Shown: positions 17,847 through 26,001 of the stretch, in pieces | Layout of the letters: each line of letters starts with the position of its first letter | How positions within the stretch are numbered: position 1 is the first letter of the stretch | Origin: Thermoanaerobaculia bacterium | GTDB taxonomy: Bacteria > Acidobacteriota > Thermoanaerobaculia > Thermoanaerobaculales > Sulfomarinibacteraceae | Reading direction: 5' to 3' | Length of the DNA stretch: 64,000 bases | Assembly (NCBI GenBank): GCA_027061805.1 | Contig: JAMOWA010000068.1 | Span: 62,001-126,000, forward strand | Program-made: the position numbers and the translations under genes | Notes under the pieces: generated by a model | What the model was told of the DNA's origin: nothing | The model's database searches: none | The model's input: only the letters and a program-made list of their open reading frames with translations

Positions 17847-18759
17847 GGTCCACCCTCTCCATCCAGGCCTCGATGCAGGCTATTGCCGTGGCATCCGGAA
17901 CGAAACCGAGCCTCCCGCAGGGAGCCTCGCTTGCTGCAGTACTCAGGGTGTCCATCGCGGTTTCCAGCGCCATGGCTTCGAAGAAGGGGAGAAACGCCCG
18001 CGCCATCAGCTCCGAGACGGCCTCCGGCCTGGCGAGAGACTCGATCTCGTTTCGCGGCGCGTGCCCGAGCACCAGTATCCCCGCCAGAGGAGCATCCTCC
18101 GCCACCGAGAACCCGGCCTCACCGTGCCATGGGGTTCCAAACATGCGAATCTCCCCGTCCACTTCCCGCAGCACGATCCTGTCGTCGCTCAGGACGGTGA
18201 CCCGCCTGCTTGACCACAACTTGGCCAGGGTGCTCTTCCCCGCTCCCGAGTGACCGCAGAAGAGCCATCCCCTCCCCTCGCCATCGATGATCCCACACGC
18301 ATGAAGCTCGCACCCGAGGCCCTGGCCGAGCCTGTTGACGACCAGGAGTTCATCGAGAGGGTACTCGAGAGGATCCACCGGTTCGCTTCCCACATAGGGT
18401 CCGTGCAGGATGATCTCGCCCTTCCGGAAGTCCCGGGTAACACGGAGTTCCTTGTAGGGGATCGGGCCCAGAACGGGGGAAGAGAACCTGAAAGTGTGTT
18501 CACCACTGTCCTCGTAGAGCCGCCATACCATCCCGGAATCGAAGAGAAGACGCCCTGAAGGCTCGAGGCCGAGGCGCTGCATTCGGACGTGCAGATCGAT
18601 CTCCGGATCAGGACAGGCTCCCACGAAGACCAAGCGCCTGCCATCGATACGAAGCGGAATCCCCACATCGGCCTGCACCCGGACGCCCACTCCGGCCACC
18701 TGGAAGGTGTACGCCCCGTCGGTACACTCTTCCCGGCAGACGGGAACCGATCGGCTCAC
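17839..18759 (-). CDS. HprK-related kinase of a RiPP-like cluster
   Basis: A 306-residue protein whose C-terminal half resembles the HPr kinase P-loop domain: Walker A at 169-177 (GHSGAGKST), a following SDDRIVL segment at 191-197 and HGEAGF downstream. The N-terminal half (beta-rich, 1-130) is not HprK-like. Homologues are found beside PqqD-type proteins and as kinases of lasso-peptide precursors. The GTG start has GAGGGG 6 bases upstream and lies 20 bases after the precursor gene. It could phosphorylate a serine in the peptide or act as an ATP-dependent assembly factor. Confidence 0.85.
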   Translation of the reverse strand: MSRSVPVCREECTDGAYTFQVAGVGVRVQADVGIPLRIDGRRLVFVGACPDPEIDLHVRMQRLGLEPSGRLLFDSGMVWRLYEDSGEHTFRFSSPVLGPIPYKELRVTRDFRKGEIILHGPYVGSEPVDPLEYPLDELLVVNRLGQGLGCELHACGIIDGEGRGWLFCGHSGAGKSTLAKLWSSRRVTVLSDDRIVLREVDGEIRMFGTPWHGEAGFSVAEDAPLAGILVLGHAPRNEIESLARPEAVSELMARAFLPFFEAMALETAMDTLSTAASEAPCGRLGFVPDATAIACIEAWMERVDRG

Positions 18760-18779
18760 GGCAAACCCCTCGTCCCCCC

Positions 18780-18962
18780 TTACGAGGCCAAGGAGGAACA
18801 GGCAACAGGCGAATTGCAGTTACTCTGTAGGGGACCCGTCGATCCGGAGACCTTGCAGTTCCCGAGAACCGCCTCCTCGGGCCGCAGCCTGACCTCACGA
18901 ACCAGCGGCCTGTGGTAGGTTTTCCGGGACGTCCCATTGATGTCGCGTTTCTGGTGAGCCAT
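18780..18962 (-). CDS. Candidate RiPP precursor peptide
   Basis: A 60-residue peptide. The leader (1-34) contains YHRPLVREVRLRPEEAVLG, like the leader-then-EEAVLG pattern of PqqD/radical-SAM precursors. The short C-terminal core has cysteines at 36, 49 and 55 and is rich in Ser, Asn and Gly. The ATG at 18962 has GGAGA about 9 bases upstream; in-frame starts at 18971 and 19010 are less well placed. It sits between the radical SAM gene and the kinase gene, 20 bases before the latter. No mature product is known. Confidence 0.75.
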   Translation of the reverse strand: MAHQKRDINGTSRKTYHRPLVREVRLRPEEAVLGNCKVSGSTGPLQSNCNSPVACSSLAS

Positions 18963-19235
18963 CAGTCTCATCTCCCTCTGGCCAGAAGTACCTGATCTCG
19001 ACAATCCCAAAAACGTGAACGTGGCCTCTCAGTGCAACGGCCACGATCGTCCGTGCCGCCAACCCTCGGCGATGGGTGTTCGACAACCTTCGATCACAGT
19101 GTAACCCGGCGCCGATTCCATTTCACTCAAGTATACGCTCATTTCAGGAAAATGTGGAGTCCCATGGTGTTCTCGCAGCTCATGCCTGCGTTCCAGGCGG
19201 GGTTCCCGACACCTCCCCGGCCTTGTCTCGAGACC
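18963..19235 (-). promoter_or_regulatory. Leader region before the precursor gene
   Basis: A 273-base gap between the radical SAM stop and the precursor ATG. A minus-strand TATACT at 19130-19135 could start a separate precursor transcript with a leader of about 160 bases. That would allow the peptide to be made in excess over its enzymes. No clear -35 or riboswitch is recognised. Confidence 0.4.
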
Positions 19236-20444
19236 TCAGCAATTGAAGGGCAATCGCCGGCCAACATCCCGGAGGCGCCCGGCGTCCGCCACCATCTTTC
19301 CGAAACGTTTGCCCCCCTCGCAGTACTCGCAGTCGCCGTGCCGGGGCACCTCGATGCCGAGAACACGGGCCCTCAGGTGCGCCACGTGGCAGAGGAAATC
19401 CACCGGCTCCTCCGGATCGCCCATCTCCATCTCGCCGTAGGCAGGACACATGCCGCAGAGGGACTTGATGTGGCAGCGGGTGCACTTCGTCTCGCGGGTG
19501 ACCCTGCGTTCCACCACCCCGCCAAGGAACCGCTCCCACCCCTCCCGAAACGACCCCTCCCGGAGGTCGTAGAGGTCCCCGGGGGCGTTGCTGAAGTTGC
19601 AGAGGCCGAGCCGGCCGCAGGGATCGATGGAGAACGAGTTGACGGCGCCGCCGCAATGGTAGAGGCAGTCCTCCCGGCCCGGTGGCTGGGGCGGACCGTT
19701 GAAATGCTCGCAGAAGGACTGCCAGGCATCGGCCCGCTTCCGGTCCAGGACATCCAGCTCGACCACCTCCACGGGCTCGAGTCGTGTGGCGAGCGGCCCG
19801 CGTGATCCGTCGAGCCGGGGATTGATCATGGCGTCGAACCTGAACTCGACGCCGAGATCCCGTGCGAAGCGCTGCATGTCCCAGAGCTCGTGAACGTTCT
19901 CCCGGAGCACCACCGTCTTCAGCTTGAGGGGCAGGCCCCGCGTCATCAGGCGCTCGATCGCCCCCCGGACCCGGGCGAACGAGCCCGGGGCCCGCGTCAG
20001 CCGCTCGTGGGTCTCGCGGGTGTGCCCGTAGAGTGTGATCTCGATGGCGAAAGGACGCCACTCCGCGAGCTCATCCGCGATGGGTTCCGTGATTCCGGAG
20101 CCATTGGTGAACATCGTGATCAGGAAGCCCTTCCCCCTGGCATGCCGGTAGATCTCCATGAAGTCCGGGCGCACGAAGATCTCGCCCCCGGTGAACAGTA
20201 GCCAGAGCGTTCCCGCCTCCGCGATCTCGTCCAGGATCCTCCGGTGCTCCTCGAGGCTCAGCTCGCACTTCCTCACGGCATCATCGGCGGGAAGATTGCT
20301 GTAGCAGTGGAGGCAGGAGAAGTTGCACCGGCGGGTCACCTCGATGGTCCCCGTGATGGGCCGGCGATTCCACGGCGTGACCTGTCCGTGGACCCTGGTG
20401 CTGAACTCGGTGTAGCTCTCCTTCTCCATGGCTCTCGAGGACAT
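19236..20444 (-). CDS. Radical SAM/SPASM peptide maturase
   Basis: A 402-residue radical SAM enzyme. The SAM-cluster motif is C40-x3-C44-x2-C47 (CNFSCLHC), with the GGE motif at 86-88. The SPASM domain carries cysteines at 260, 264, 276, 282, 321, 324, 330, 333 and 352, enough for two auxiliary 4Fe-4S clusters. C372, C375 and C402 are extra. Such enzymes make thioether or C-C crosslinks in peptides. The ATG lies 2 bases after the PqqD stop, so the pair should work together on the downstream precursor. Confidence 0.93.
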   Translation of the reverse strand: MSSRAMEKESYTEFSTRVHGQVTPWNRRPITGTIEVTRRCNFSCLHCYSNLPADDAVRKCELSLEEHRRILDEIAEAGTLWLLFTGGEIFVRPDFMEIYRHARGKGFLITMFTNGSGITEPIADELAEWRPFAIEITLYGHTRETHERLTRAPGSFARVRGAIERLMTRGLPLKLKTVVLRENVHELWDMQRFARDLGVEFRFDAMINPRLDGSRGPLATRLEPVEVVELDVLDRKRADAWQSFCEHFNGPPQPPGREDCLYHCGGAVNSFSIDPCGRLGLCNFSNAPGDLYDLREGSFREGWERFLGGVVERRVTRETKCTRCHIKSLCGMCPAYGEMEMGDPEEPVDFLCHVAHLRARVLGIEVPRHGDCEYCEGGKRFGKMVADAGRLRDVGRRLPFNC

Positions 20445-20446
20445 GC

Positions 20447-20740
20447 TCAGTCCCCGGCGATCTCGACGACCCCGTTCTCCCGGAGGCTCTCGAGAAACTC
20501 CACGGCGTCACGGAACGCCGGTTCCTCGTCAACCTCGAATCCCGTCACCACTGCTGCCACGATCTCCTCGAGCGTGTTCCCGCGGACAACCCCCTCCCAG
20601 ATCACGGCACCCACCTCGTTCAGCGTGAATATCGAGTCGAGCTCGGCCACACCACTCCGGACCGGGACAAGGATCATCTCCCCCCCGATCTCACGGGCCA
20701 CGTACTCGCCTCGGGGCCTGAAGACTGTCGATGGGTCCAT
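20447..20740 (-). CDS. PqqD-family peptide chaperone (RRE)
   Basis: A 97-residue RiPP recognition element. The order of a beta hairpin (ILVPVRSGVAELDSIFTLNEVG), AVIWEGVVRGNTLEEIVAAVV helices and a C-terminal helix with ENGVVEI matches PqqD. It should bind the leader and present the precursor to the radical SAM protein. The ATG at 20740 has AAGGAAGG upstream; a longer in-frame start at 20797 lacks support. It is the first gene of the minus-strand cluster and is divergent from the nucleotidyltransferase. Confidence 0.9.
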   Translation of the reverse strand: MDPSTVFRPRGEYVAREIGGEMILVPVRSGVAELDSIFTLNEVGAVIWEGVVRGNTLEEIVAAVVTGFEVDEEPAFRDAVEFLESLRENGVVEIAGD

Positions 20741-20861
20741 CTCATCCTTCCTTTCCCGGCCGTTGCCACCATCCTGAGAACCACACTCAGGATCCACTTC
20801 CAGTCTAGCACCTCTGCCCTCACCCGGGAACAGATCCGGGCCGGCATGATTGGGTGTCCTC

Positions 20862-20867
20862 TACAAT
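20862..20867 (+). promoter_or_regulatory. Candidate -10 box, leaderless nucleotidyltransferase gene
   Basis: TACAAT ends 6 bases before the ATG at 20874. No -35 match is seen. Confidence 0.5.
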
Positions 20868-20873
20868 CGGGAC

Positions 20874-21995
20874 ATGCCCGTGTCAACCTCCTCAATTCCC
20901 GGGACACCCCTCCGGTTCGCCGGGCTCGATGACCCCACCGTCGCAAGAATGGCCTCGGCTGCTGCCGGGGACCCCACAGCCATCGGATCCCTGGCCTCGG
21001 AGCCAGAGCGCGCCGGGCTCGCCGTCCTCCACCGCCTCGCACCCCTGCTGCTGGTGATCGGCCACCAGCATGGTCTCGAGCCCCCCACGGCCTGGAGCGA
21101 TATCGCCCGCACGACCGCCGTGATGCGGCTCATGCTGGAGGACGGCCTCCGGGAGCTGGGCGCCGTTCTCGGCGATGCCGGGATCCCCTGGCTGCCGCTG
21201 AAGGGCATGGGGCCCGTGGCCCGCCTCTACCCCCAGCCCGAGTGCCGGCCCACGACCGACATCGACGTTCTCATTCCGGAAACAGAGTTCACACGAGCCC
21301 GCGCCCTTCTGAGAACAACGGGATGGGAGGACATGAACACCGGTATCGCCTTCGAGGACTTCCTGCTCCGCGAGGGCTACAACTGGCAGGCCCGGAACCG
21401 GAGGGGGATCATGCTCGAGCTCCACTTCCGGCTGTGGGGGTCCGTGGATCCTGCGCTGGCCACAACCCTCATGGAGCGTGCGGCTCCGGCGCCCGAGCTC
21501 GGGGCGACGGCCCTGGTCTCCGGCCCGGTGGAAACCCACGTCATGGCAGCCGCCCACCTCTGGAACTCACCCAGGCCGGTGGCGCTGCTCAACTTCCTCG
21601 ACCTGGAGCTGCTGGCACGGGCCGCCGGGGGCCCCGGGTTCGTCGAGGGCGTCGCCTCCCTCGCCCGGCGGCACGACCTCCAGCTCTTCGTCGGCCTCGC
21701 CGCCGCCGTGGCCAACCAGCTCTGGGAGAACCAGTACAACGAGGCAATCGCCGCAACGCTCCTCGGTGACCTCCGCCCCGCCGAGCGGCTCGCCGTGGCC
21801 CGGGCCCGGAGGCGCTCGCCGCTCGAGTTATCCCTGGGCACTCTGGTCCTGGCACGGCTCCTCTCCGGCAGGAGGAGCCGCAGCGGCTGGCGCGCCCCGT
21901 TCCGCCAGCTCTGGCCGCATCCCGCCATCTGCGCGAAGAACCCTGGCAAAGGGCCCATCGCCGCCATCAGGAGGGCCCTGACCAGTGGGAGGTAG
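20874..21995 (+). CDS. Nucleotidyltransferase of the RiPP-associated type
   Basis: A 373-residue protein resembling the uncharacterised nucleotidyltransferase family PF14907. The signature LKGMGPVARLYP at 109-120 and RPTTDIDVLI at 125-134 supply the metal-binding acids D129 and D131. A helical C-terminus follows, ending in a basic stretch. Members often lie beside HprK-like and PqqD genes. It is divergent from that operon, so it may tailor the peptide or the machinery by nucleotidyl transfer. The start follows a TACAAT box by 6 bases. Confidence 0.82.
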   Translation: MPVSTSSIPGTPLRFAGLDDPTVARMASAAAGDPTAIGSLASEPERAGLAVLHRLAPLLLVIGHQHGLEPPTAWSDIARTTAVMRLMLEDGLRELGAVLGDAGIPWLPLKGMGPVARLYPQPECRPTTDIDVLIPETEFTRARALLRTTGWEDMNTGIAFEDFLLREGYNWQARNRRGIMLELHFRLWGSVDPALATTLMERAAPAPELGATALVSGPVETHVMAAAHLWNSPRPVALLNFLDLELLARAAGGPGFVEGVASLARRHDLQLFVGLAAAVANQLWENQYNEAIAATLLGDLRPAERLAVARARRRSPLELSLGTLVLARLLSGRRSRSGWRAPFRQLWPHPAICAKNPGKGPIAAIRRALTSGR

Positions 21996-22494
21996 GGGTT
22001 TGTTCCAAACCTCCGAAGCCAAGCTTCCCTGAAACCTGGTGCTACACCCTGGGTGATCGATCTCTCCTCCGCTCGCCCCATGCACAAGGCCGCGACTTTC
22101 GAGCGGAGCTCCCTGCCACCACCTCCCCCCGGCAAGCACGGACATCCCGCTTCCAATCTGTCATCCCGACCGACCGAACCAATACTCCGTTGTCATCCCG
22201 ACCGAGCGAGCGGAGCGAGCGAGTGGAGGGATCTCCCCCACCTCTGGAGGGCCTCCGGGGCTCGATAGCGCCGGCTTCGTGCGGGAGATCCCTCGACTCC
22301 GGCCCTCCGGGCCTCCGCTCGGGATGACAGGGGTTGGACGACCTCGGGATCTCCCCTTCTCCCCTGCTCCCCTGTCCCGCACGGGCGGGAGGGCGGCCGT
22401 CGCACCTCGCACGGGAGGGTGGGTGGGTGTCGCACGGGTGGGAGGCCGGGCATCGCACATCTCCTTCGCCCTCTTTCGTTTCACGTTTCACGTT
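21996..22494. repeat. Repeat block with inverted TCATCCCGAGC pair
   Basis: About 500 bases without a gene, between convergent nucleotidyltransferase genes. It has a module B copy at 22065-22140, a forward TGTCATCCCGA copy at 22191-22235, its inverted partner at 22282-22329, a few octamers near 22360, and a TTTCACG array at about 22477-22505. The pair could fold as a long hairpin and block read-through. Confidence 0.8.
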
Positions 22495-22827
22495 TCACGT
22501 TTCACGACCCGGGCGGGCGGGGGCCGCCCTCACCTCCTGCCTTCCCTGCTTCCTCACTCTCTCCAGCTCGAACTCCGGCTGTTCCGGGAAGACGGTCGTC
22601 CTGGGAACGGGCACCACAGGAAGCCGCTCCACCCGGAGCATCTCCAGATCCAGGAGCCGTCGCGCGCCAGCCACCGGCTCGGCCCTCCGGAGGGCCACCA
22701 GGTCCAGGTCCATGGTGGTTCTCGGAATCCCGCAGGCCGCCATTGCCAATCCCCCGATCACGGCCCAGGGATGACTCCTCTCGTCCAGGAATCCACCCAC
22801 AAGATCGAGCACCGCCGCGAAATCCAT
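22495..22827 (-). pseudogene. Truncated nucleotidyltransferase (AbiEii-like) fragment
   Basis: A 110-codon frame. The first 45 residues are a good minimal nucleotidyltransferase start (AVIGGLAMAACGIPRTTMDLDLV). After that the sequence no longer follows the family and the frame runs straight into the GC-rich edge of a heptamer array, where it stops. It probably lost its C-terminal half through a frameshift or repeat insertion. No partner gene is obvious. Confidence 0.55.
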
Positions 22828-22975
22828 CACACCTCCACACCCAGGACACCCCCAAAACCTGCGGCCGGTACGCCGCACCAGCCCTCTCCCCCTCACCGTG
22901 GTGCACATCCCGGGATCTGAAGAGAGCACACACCCACAGGGAACACCGGCCTCGCCTTCATGATACAATGTCATT

Positions 22976-23227
22976 GTGAACACGAAGGATGGCGACGTTT
23001 TCGTGAGTGGTGCCAGCCTGCGCGAGCGGGCGGCGGCACTGGCGCGCTACGAGGCATGGGACCGGGCCCATCGTGAATCCCTGGACCCCGCCGGGGCCAT
23101 CGCAGCCGTGGCCTCCCTGTACCGCCTGCTTCCCGAGCCGTCCCGGACCCGGGACGACGACCCCGAGTTCCAGGGTGTACGCCGGATGCTCGACGCCCTG
23201 GCCCTTCTCGGCCGTTCCCGTGGCTGA
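22976..23227 (+). CDS. Small protein paired with a nucleotidyltransferase
   Basis: An 83-residue helical, acidic protein with no recognised family (RYEAWDRAHRESLDPAGAIAAVASLYRLLP). A TACAAT box ends 6 bases before the GTG, another leaderless-type start. Its stop overlaps the nucleotidyltransferase start by 8 bases, as in two-gene toxin-antitoxin modules. An antitoxin role is inferred from layout only. Confidence 0.65.
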   Translation: MNTKDGDVFVSGASLRERAAALARYEAWDRAHRESLDPAGAIAAVASLYRLLPEPSRTRDDDPEFQGVRRMLDALALLGRSRG

Positions 23228-23975
23228 GCTCGAGGCCGTACTGGCCGACCTCGCCCGGCGCCTCGAGGAGGCCGGAATCGGGTACATGGTGATCGGCGGC
23301 CTTGCCAACGCCGTGTGGGGTTCCCCTCGCAGCACCATCGACATCGACTGTACCGTCCTGCTCGATCCAGCTCGTGTCGGCGGTCTCCTGGAGACCCTCG
23401 GTCCCGAATACCTTTCCAGGACGGACGATCCCGAGGCCTTCGTCAGACGGACGCGGGTGCTTCCGTTGCGCCACCGCGACGGTGTACAGATCGACCTCAT
23501 CTTCGCGATGTTGCCCTTCGAGGAGGAGGCGGTCGGCCGTGCGGTGGAGGTGAAGGTCAGGGGGTTCCCCGTGCGATTCTGCAGCCCCGAGGACCTCGTC
23601 CTCCACAAGATCGTGTCGGACCGGGAACGCGACCGGCAGGACGTGGAGGACATCCTCCGCCGGCGCAGGTCGAGCCTCGACCGCTCCTATCTCGACCCCC
23701 GGATCGAGGGACTGGCGAACCTCCTGGCCCGGATTGTTCAGGAGGGTTCGCAGCGAGCGGCACGAGGCGCCGTTGCCGGTGGTGTTCTCGCAAGGCGAGG
23801 AAACGAAGGCGTGCCTGCGGCACGTGGAGCGACCGGGTCGAGACAACGCCGCCAGGAATGGTGGATCGCGCCGCACAGCCGAAGCAGCATGAATGGTCCG
23901 GGCTGGGACCTGACTGGTGAACCCGCACCACCTCTCAGCCTCGAAGAATCCCACCACGATGCCGGAACGGCATGA
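23220..23975 (+). CDS. Nucleotidyltransferase, possible toxin of a TA pair
   Basis: A 251-residue frame. Residues 1-175 fit an AbiEii/DUF6036-like nucleotidyltransferase: MVIGGLANAVWGSPRSTIDIDCTV holds the GG and DxD signatures (about 20-43), and FCSPEDLVLHKIVSDRERDRQDVEDI is the conserved later block. The last 60 or so residues look like read-through sequence rather than a domain. The GTG start overlaps the small upstream gene. It may be the toxin of a type II or type IV-like pair, but this is inferred. Confidence 0.75.
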   Translation: MAELEAVLADLARRLEEAGIGYMVIGGLANAVWGSPRSTIDIDCTVLLDPARVGGLLETLGPEYLSRTDDPEAFVRRTRVLPLRHRDGVQIDLIFAMLPFEEEAVGRAVEVKVRGFPVRFCSPEDLVLHKIVSDRERDRQDVEDILRRRRSSLDRSYLDPRIEGLANLLARIVQEGSQRAARGAVAGGVLARRGNEGVPAARGATGSRQRRQEWWIAPHSRSSMNGPGWDLTGEPAPPLSLEESHHDAGTA

Positions 23976-24045
23976 CCTACACCTTCACCTTCACCTTCCC
24001 GGTGTTCATGCCCCTGACGGGAAACCGGTGTCCGCCATCGCCCAG

Positions 24046-25008
24046 CTACTTCGGGTTCACAGCTTCCTCGACGGATATTCTCCGCACATTGCCGTAGTAG
24101 TACGTGCCATCCGCACGGATCATGAGGGGCCGAAAGCTCAGGATACCCGGCTCGGAGTACATTCTGGGATACCGGGCGTCGATCGGGACGATATAGGCGC
24201 AGCGGGGGTCCCTGTCGGCTGGAGCCGATGGGCGCCAGGCGGCAATCCAGGTCCATTCTCCATCGGCAGAGAGATACTGGATCCCGTAGAGATAGCGTTC
24301 CGGGGAAGCCTCCGCAACCGGAACCGACGCCATGCAGAGCTTGACGGAGTAGTCTTCGAGGTACGAGGACGAATCGCCCTTCCACGCAAGCCCGATGGTA
24401 TGCCCCGTCAGCATGGGCTGTTCGGGGGGTGCATTCCGAGAGTCGTCGATTTCCGGGGTGACGGTGAACTCTGTCTCACCCCCGGCAACGAGTGGGAAAG
24501 CACCAGTTCCTGTCTTCCAGACCACGGGCCAGTCGTCATCCTTGAGATAGACACTGAAACGCCTCTCACCAACAACCGTCAGCCTGAATGTGCCCGAGGG
24601 TCGAAGGTCGCGAATGGGATCGATGACGATGATGTACTTCCGGTCAACGCAACCTCCATCACCGACGTAACGGGCACTCTTGACCTCCAGGAAGCTCGAG
24701 GTGATCTCCAACGAATGGGTTCCCGCAGGACCGTCGACTTCTTCCAGAACGAAACTCACCTTTCGTTCACTACAACTACCCGTGGCCAGGAGGTACAGAC
24801 GATCCCGGGGGCCGACGGCACGGGGAAGTGGCCCTATCCAGCAGGGTGTGATCCTGACACACGCTTCCGACACGCCGACCGGGGACAAGGCCGCCATCAT
24901 GACGGCGAGACCGATGACCCGGACCACCGGGACACACCGGTGTCGTGCTCCAGGCACTCTTCTCAAGAAGGCGATGCCCTGGCAACCTCCACGTCCCGCA
25001 CATCCCAT
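24046..25008 (-). CDS. Secreted hypothetical protein
   Basis: A 320-residue protein with a long N-terminus and a signal-type hydrophobic stretch at about 32-48 (VIGLAVMMAALSPVGVSEA). The rest is soluble and beta-rich, with scattered cysteines (C50, C56 and others) that could form disulfides after export. No family is recognised. The ATG at 25008 is supported by GGAGG 6 bases upstream and a minus-strand TAGAAT at 25023-25028. The gene below it on the opposite strand is convergent. Confidence 0.65.
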   Translation of the reverse strand: MGCAGRGGCQGIAFLRRVPGARHRCVPVVRVIGLAVMMAALSPVGVSEACVRITPCWIGPLPRAVGPRDRLYLLATGSCSERKVSFVLEEVDGPAGTHSLEITSSFLEVKSARYVGDGGCVDRKYIIVIDPIRDLRPSGTFRLTVVGERRFSVYLKDDDWPVVWKTGTGAFPLVAGGETEFTVTPEIDDSRNAPPEQPMLTGHTIGLAWKGDSSSYLEDYSVKLCMASVPVAEASPERYLYGIQYLSADGEWTWIAAWRPSAPADRDPRCAYIVPIDARYPRMYSEPGILSFRPLMIRADGTYYYGNVRRISVEEAVNPK

Positions 25009-25221
25009 GTGGTCCTCCGGACCATTCTACCAGGGCGTACCTGTTGCCCTCCCCCCATCGTGCCTCAAGGAAAATCGGGGTGCAGCTCCACCGCCCGTCC
25101 GATGCTCACTCTCTGCAGCCGGTCCTCGGCGGCCCCGTCTTCGGCCTGCCCGGCATCCGGGCGGGAGGGCTGATCGGCTCCATCCCCATCGCCACCGCGG
25201 GCGCCGCCCCCTGCGGGCCGC

Positions 25222-25950
25222 TCAGCCGCAGTCCGGCGGGCCCTGGACGCAGTAGGTCGTCCCGTTGAACTCCATGCATCCCCGGTCCACCATCCGGTAC
25301 TCGAATCGGTCGCTGCCCCCGCCGCTGTAGCTGAAGGAGATGGTCCCCCCCGACGGCTGGCCCTGGATCGACCATCGCCCGCTGGCCCCACCCTGGCTGG
25401 CGGCGCCCCACGCCATGTCCTGGCCCGAATGGGAGTAGGAGGACTCCCGGTTCAGGAAGAAACGCCCGTCGGGGCAGAGCGTCAGCCTCCGCTCCGTGGA
25501 GCCCTGGTAGGAGTAGTAGTTCCCGGCCATCTGCCGCATCAGTGCGGGGTCGCCCGGTCCGGGGTCGGCGGCCCCGCCCCCGTCCGCCGCCCCGGCGGAG
25601 TTCCTGGAGTAGTCCATCACCCCGTCCGCCTCGCTGAGGTCGATGTCGAGCCGGACCTTCGTGTCCACCACGGTCACCGGCCGCTCGACCTTCCCGCAGA
25701 CCACCACGTACTCGCCGGGAGGAACGTTCTTGAACTTGTAGTGGCCGAGGAGGTTCGTGGTGTCGGTGGCGACCGGCGTGCCGGTCGCCCTGTCGCGCAG
25801 CACCACCTGGATCCGGGCCGCGGGCGTGGCCGGATCCAGCCCGACGTACCCGGACACGCTGGGAGCTTTCTTCTTCCGTGCCATGACCGGCGCCGCAGCG
25901 AGGCACAGCACGACGGCAAACGCGACGAACGTCCGTGACCGGCTCACCAT
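25222..25950 (-). CDS. Secreted protein with carboxypeptidase-regulatory-like domain
   Basis: A 242-residue exported protein. A signal peptide (SRSRTFVAFAVVLCLAAAPVMA) is followed by a KKK patch and a beta-sandwich domain of the carboxypeptidase-regulatory type (about 30-105; NLLGHYKFKNVPPGEYVV). A short Gly/Ala linker leads to a C-terminal beta domain with paired cysteines (about 225-240). The start is uncertain: ATG 25950 or GTG 25947, both after GGAGG. A TACCAT box at 25976-25981 overlaps the longer frame start at 25977, making that one unlikely. Confidence 0.7.
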   Translation of the reverse strand: MVSRSRTFVAFAVVLCLAAAPVMARKKKAPSVSGYVGLDPATPAARIQVVLRDRATGTPVATDTTNLLGHYKFKNVPPGEYVVVCGKVERPVTVVDTKVRLDIDLSEADGVMDYSRNSAGAADGGGAADPGPGDPALMRQMAGNYYSYQGSTERRLTLCPDGRFFLNRESSYSHSGQDMAWGAASQGGASGRWSIQGQPSGGTISFSYSGGGSDRFEYRMVDRGCMEFNGTTYCVQGPPDCG

Positions 25951-26001
25951 ATCCTCCATTGGTGATGTTTGCGCCATGGTAGCGCCGTGCCCGCGCCGGC
26001 G

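Noticed and set aside
18895-19086. Alternative small peptide in another frame before the kinase gene
   Set aside because: It overlaps the better-supported precursor, lacks a leader pattern and has no good ribosome site.
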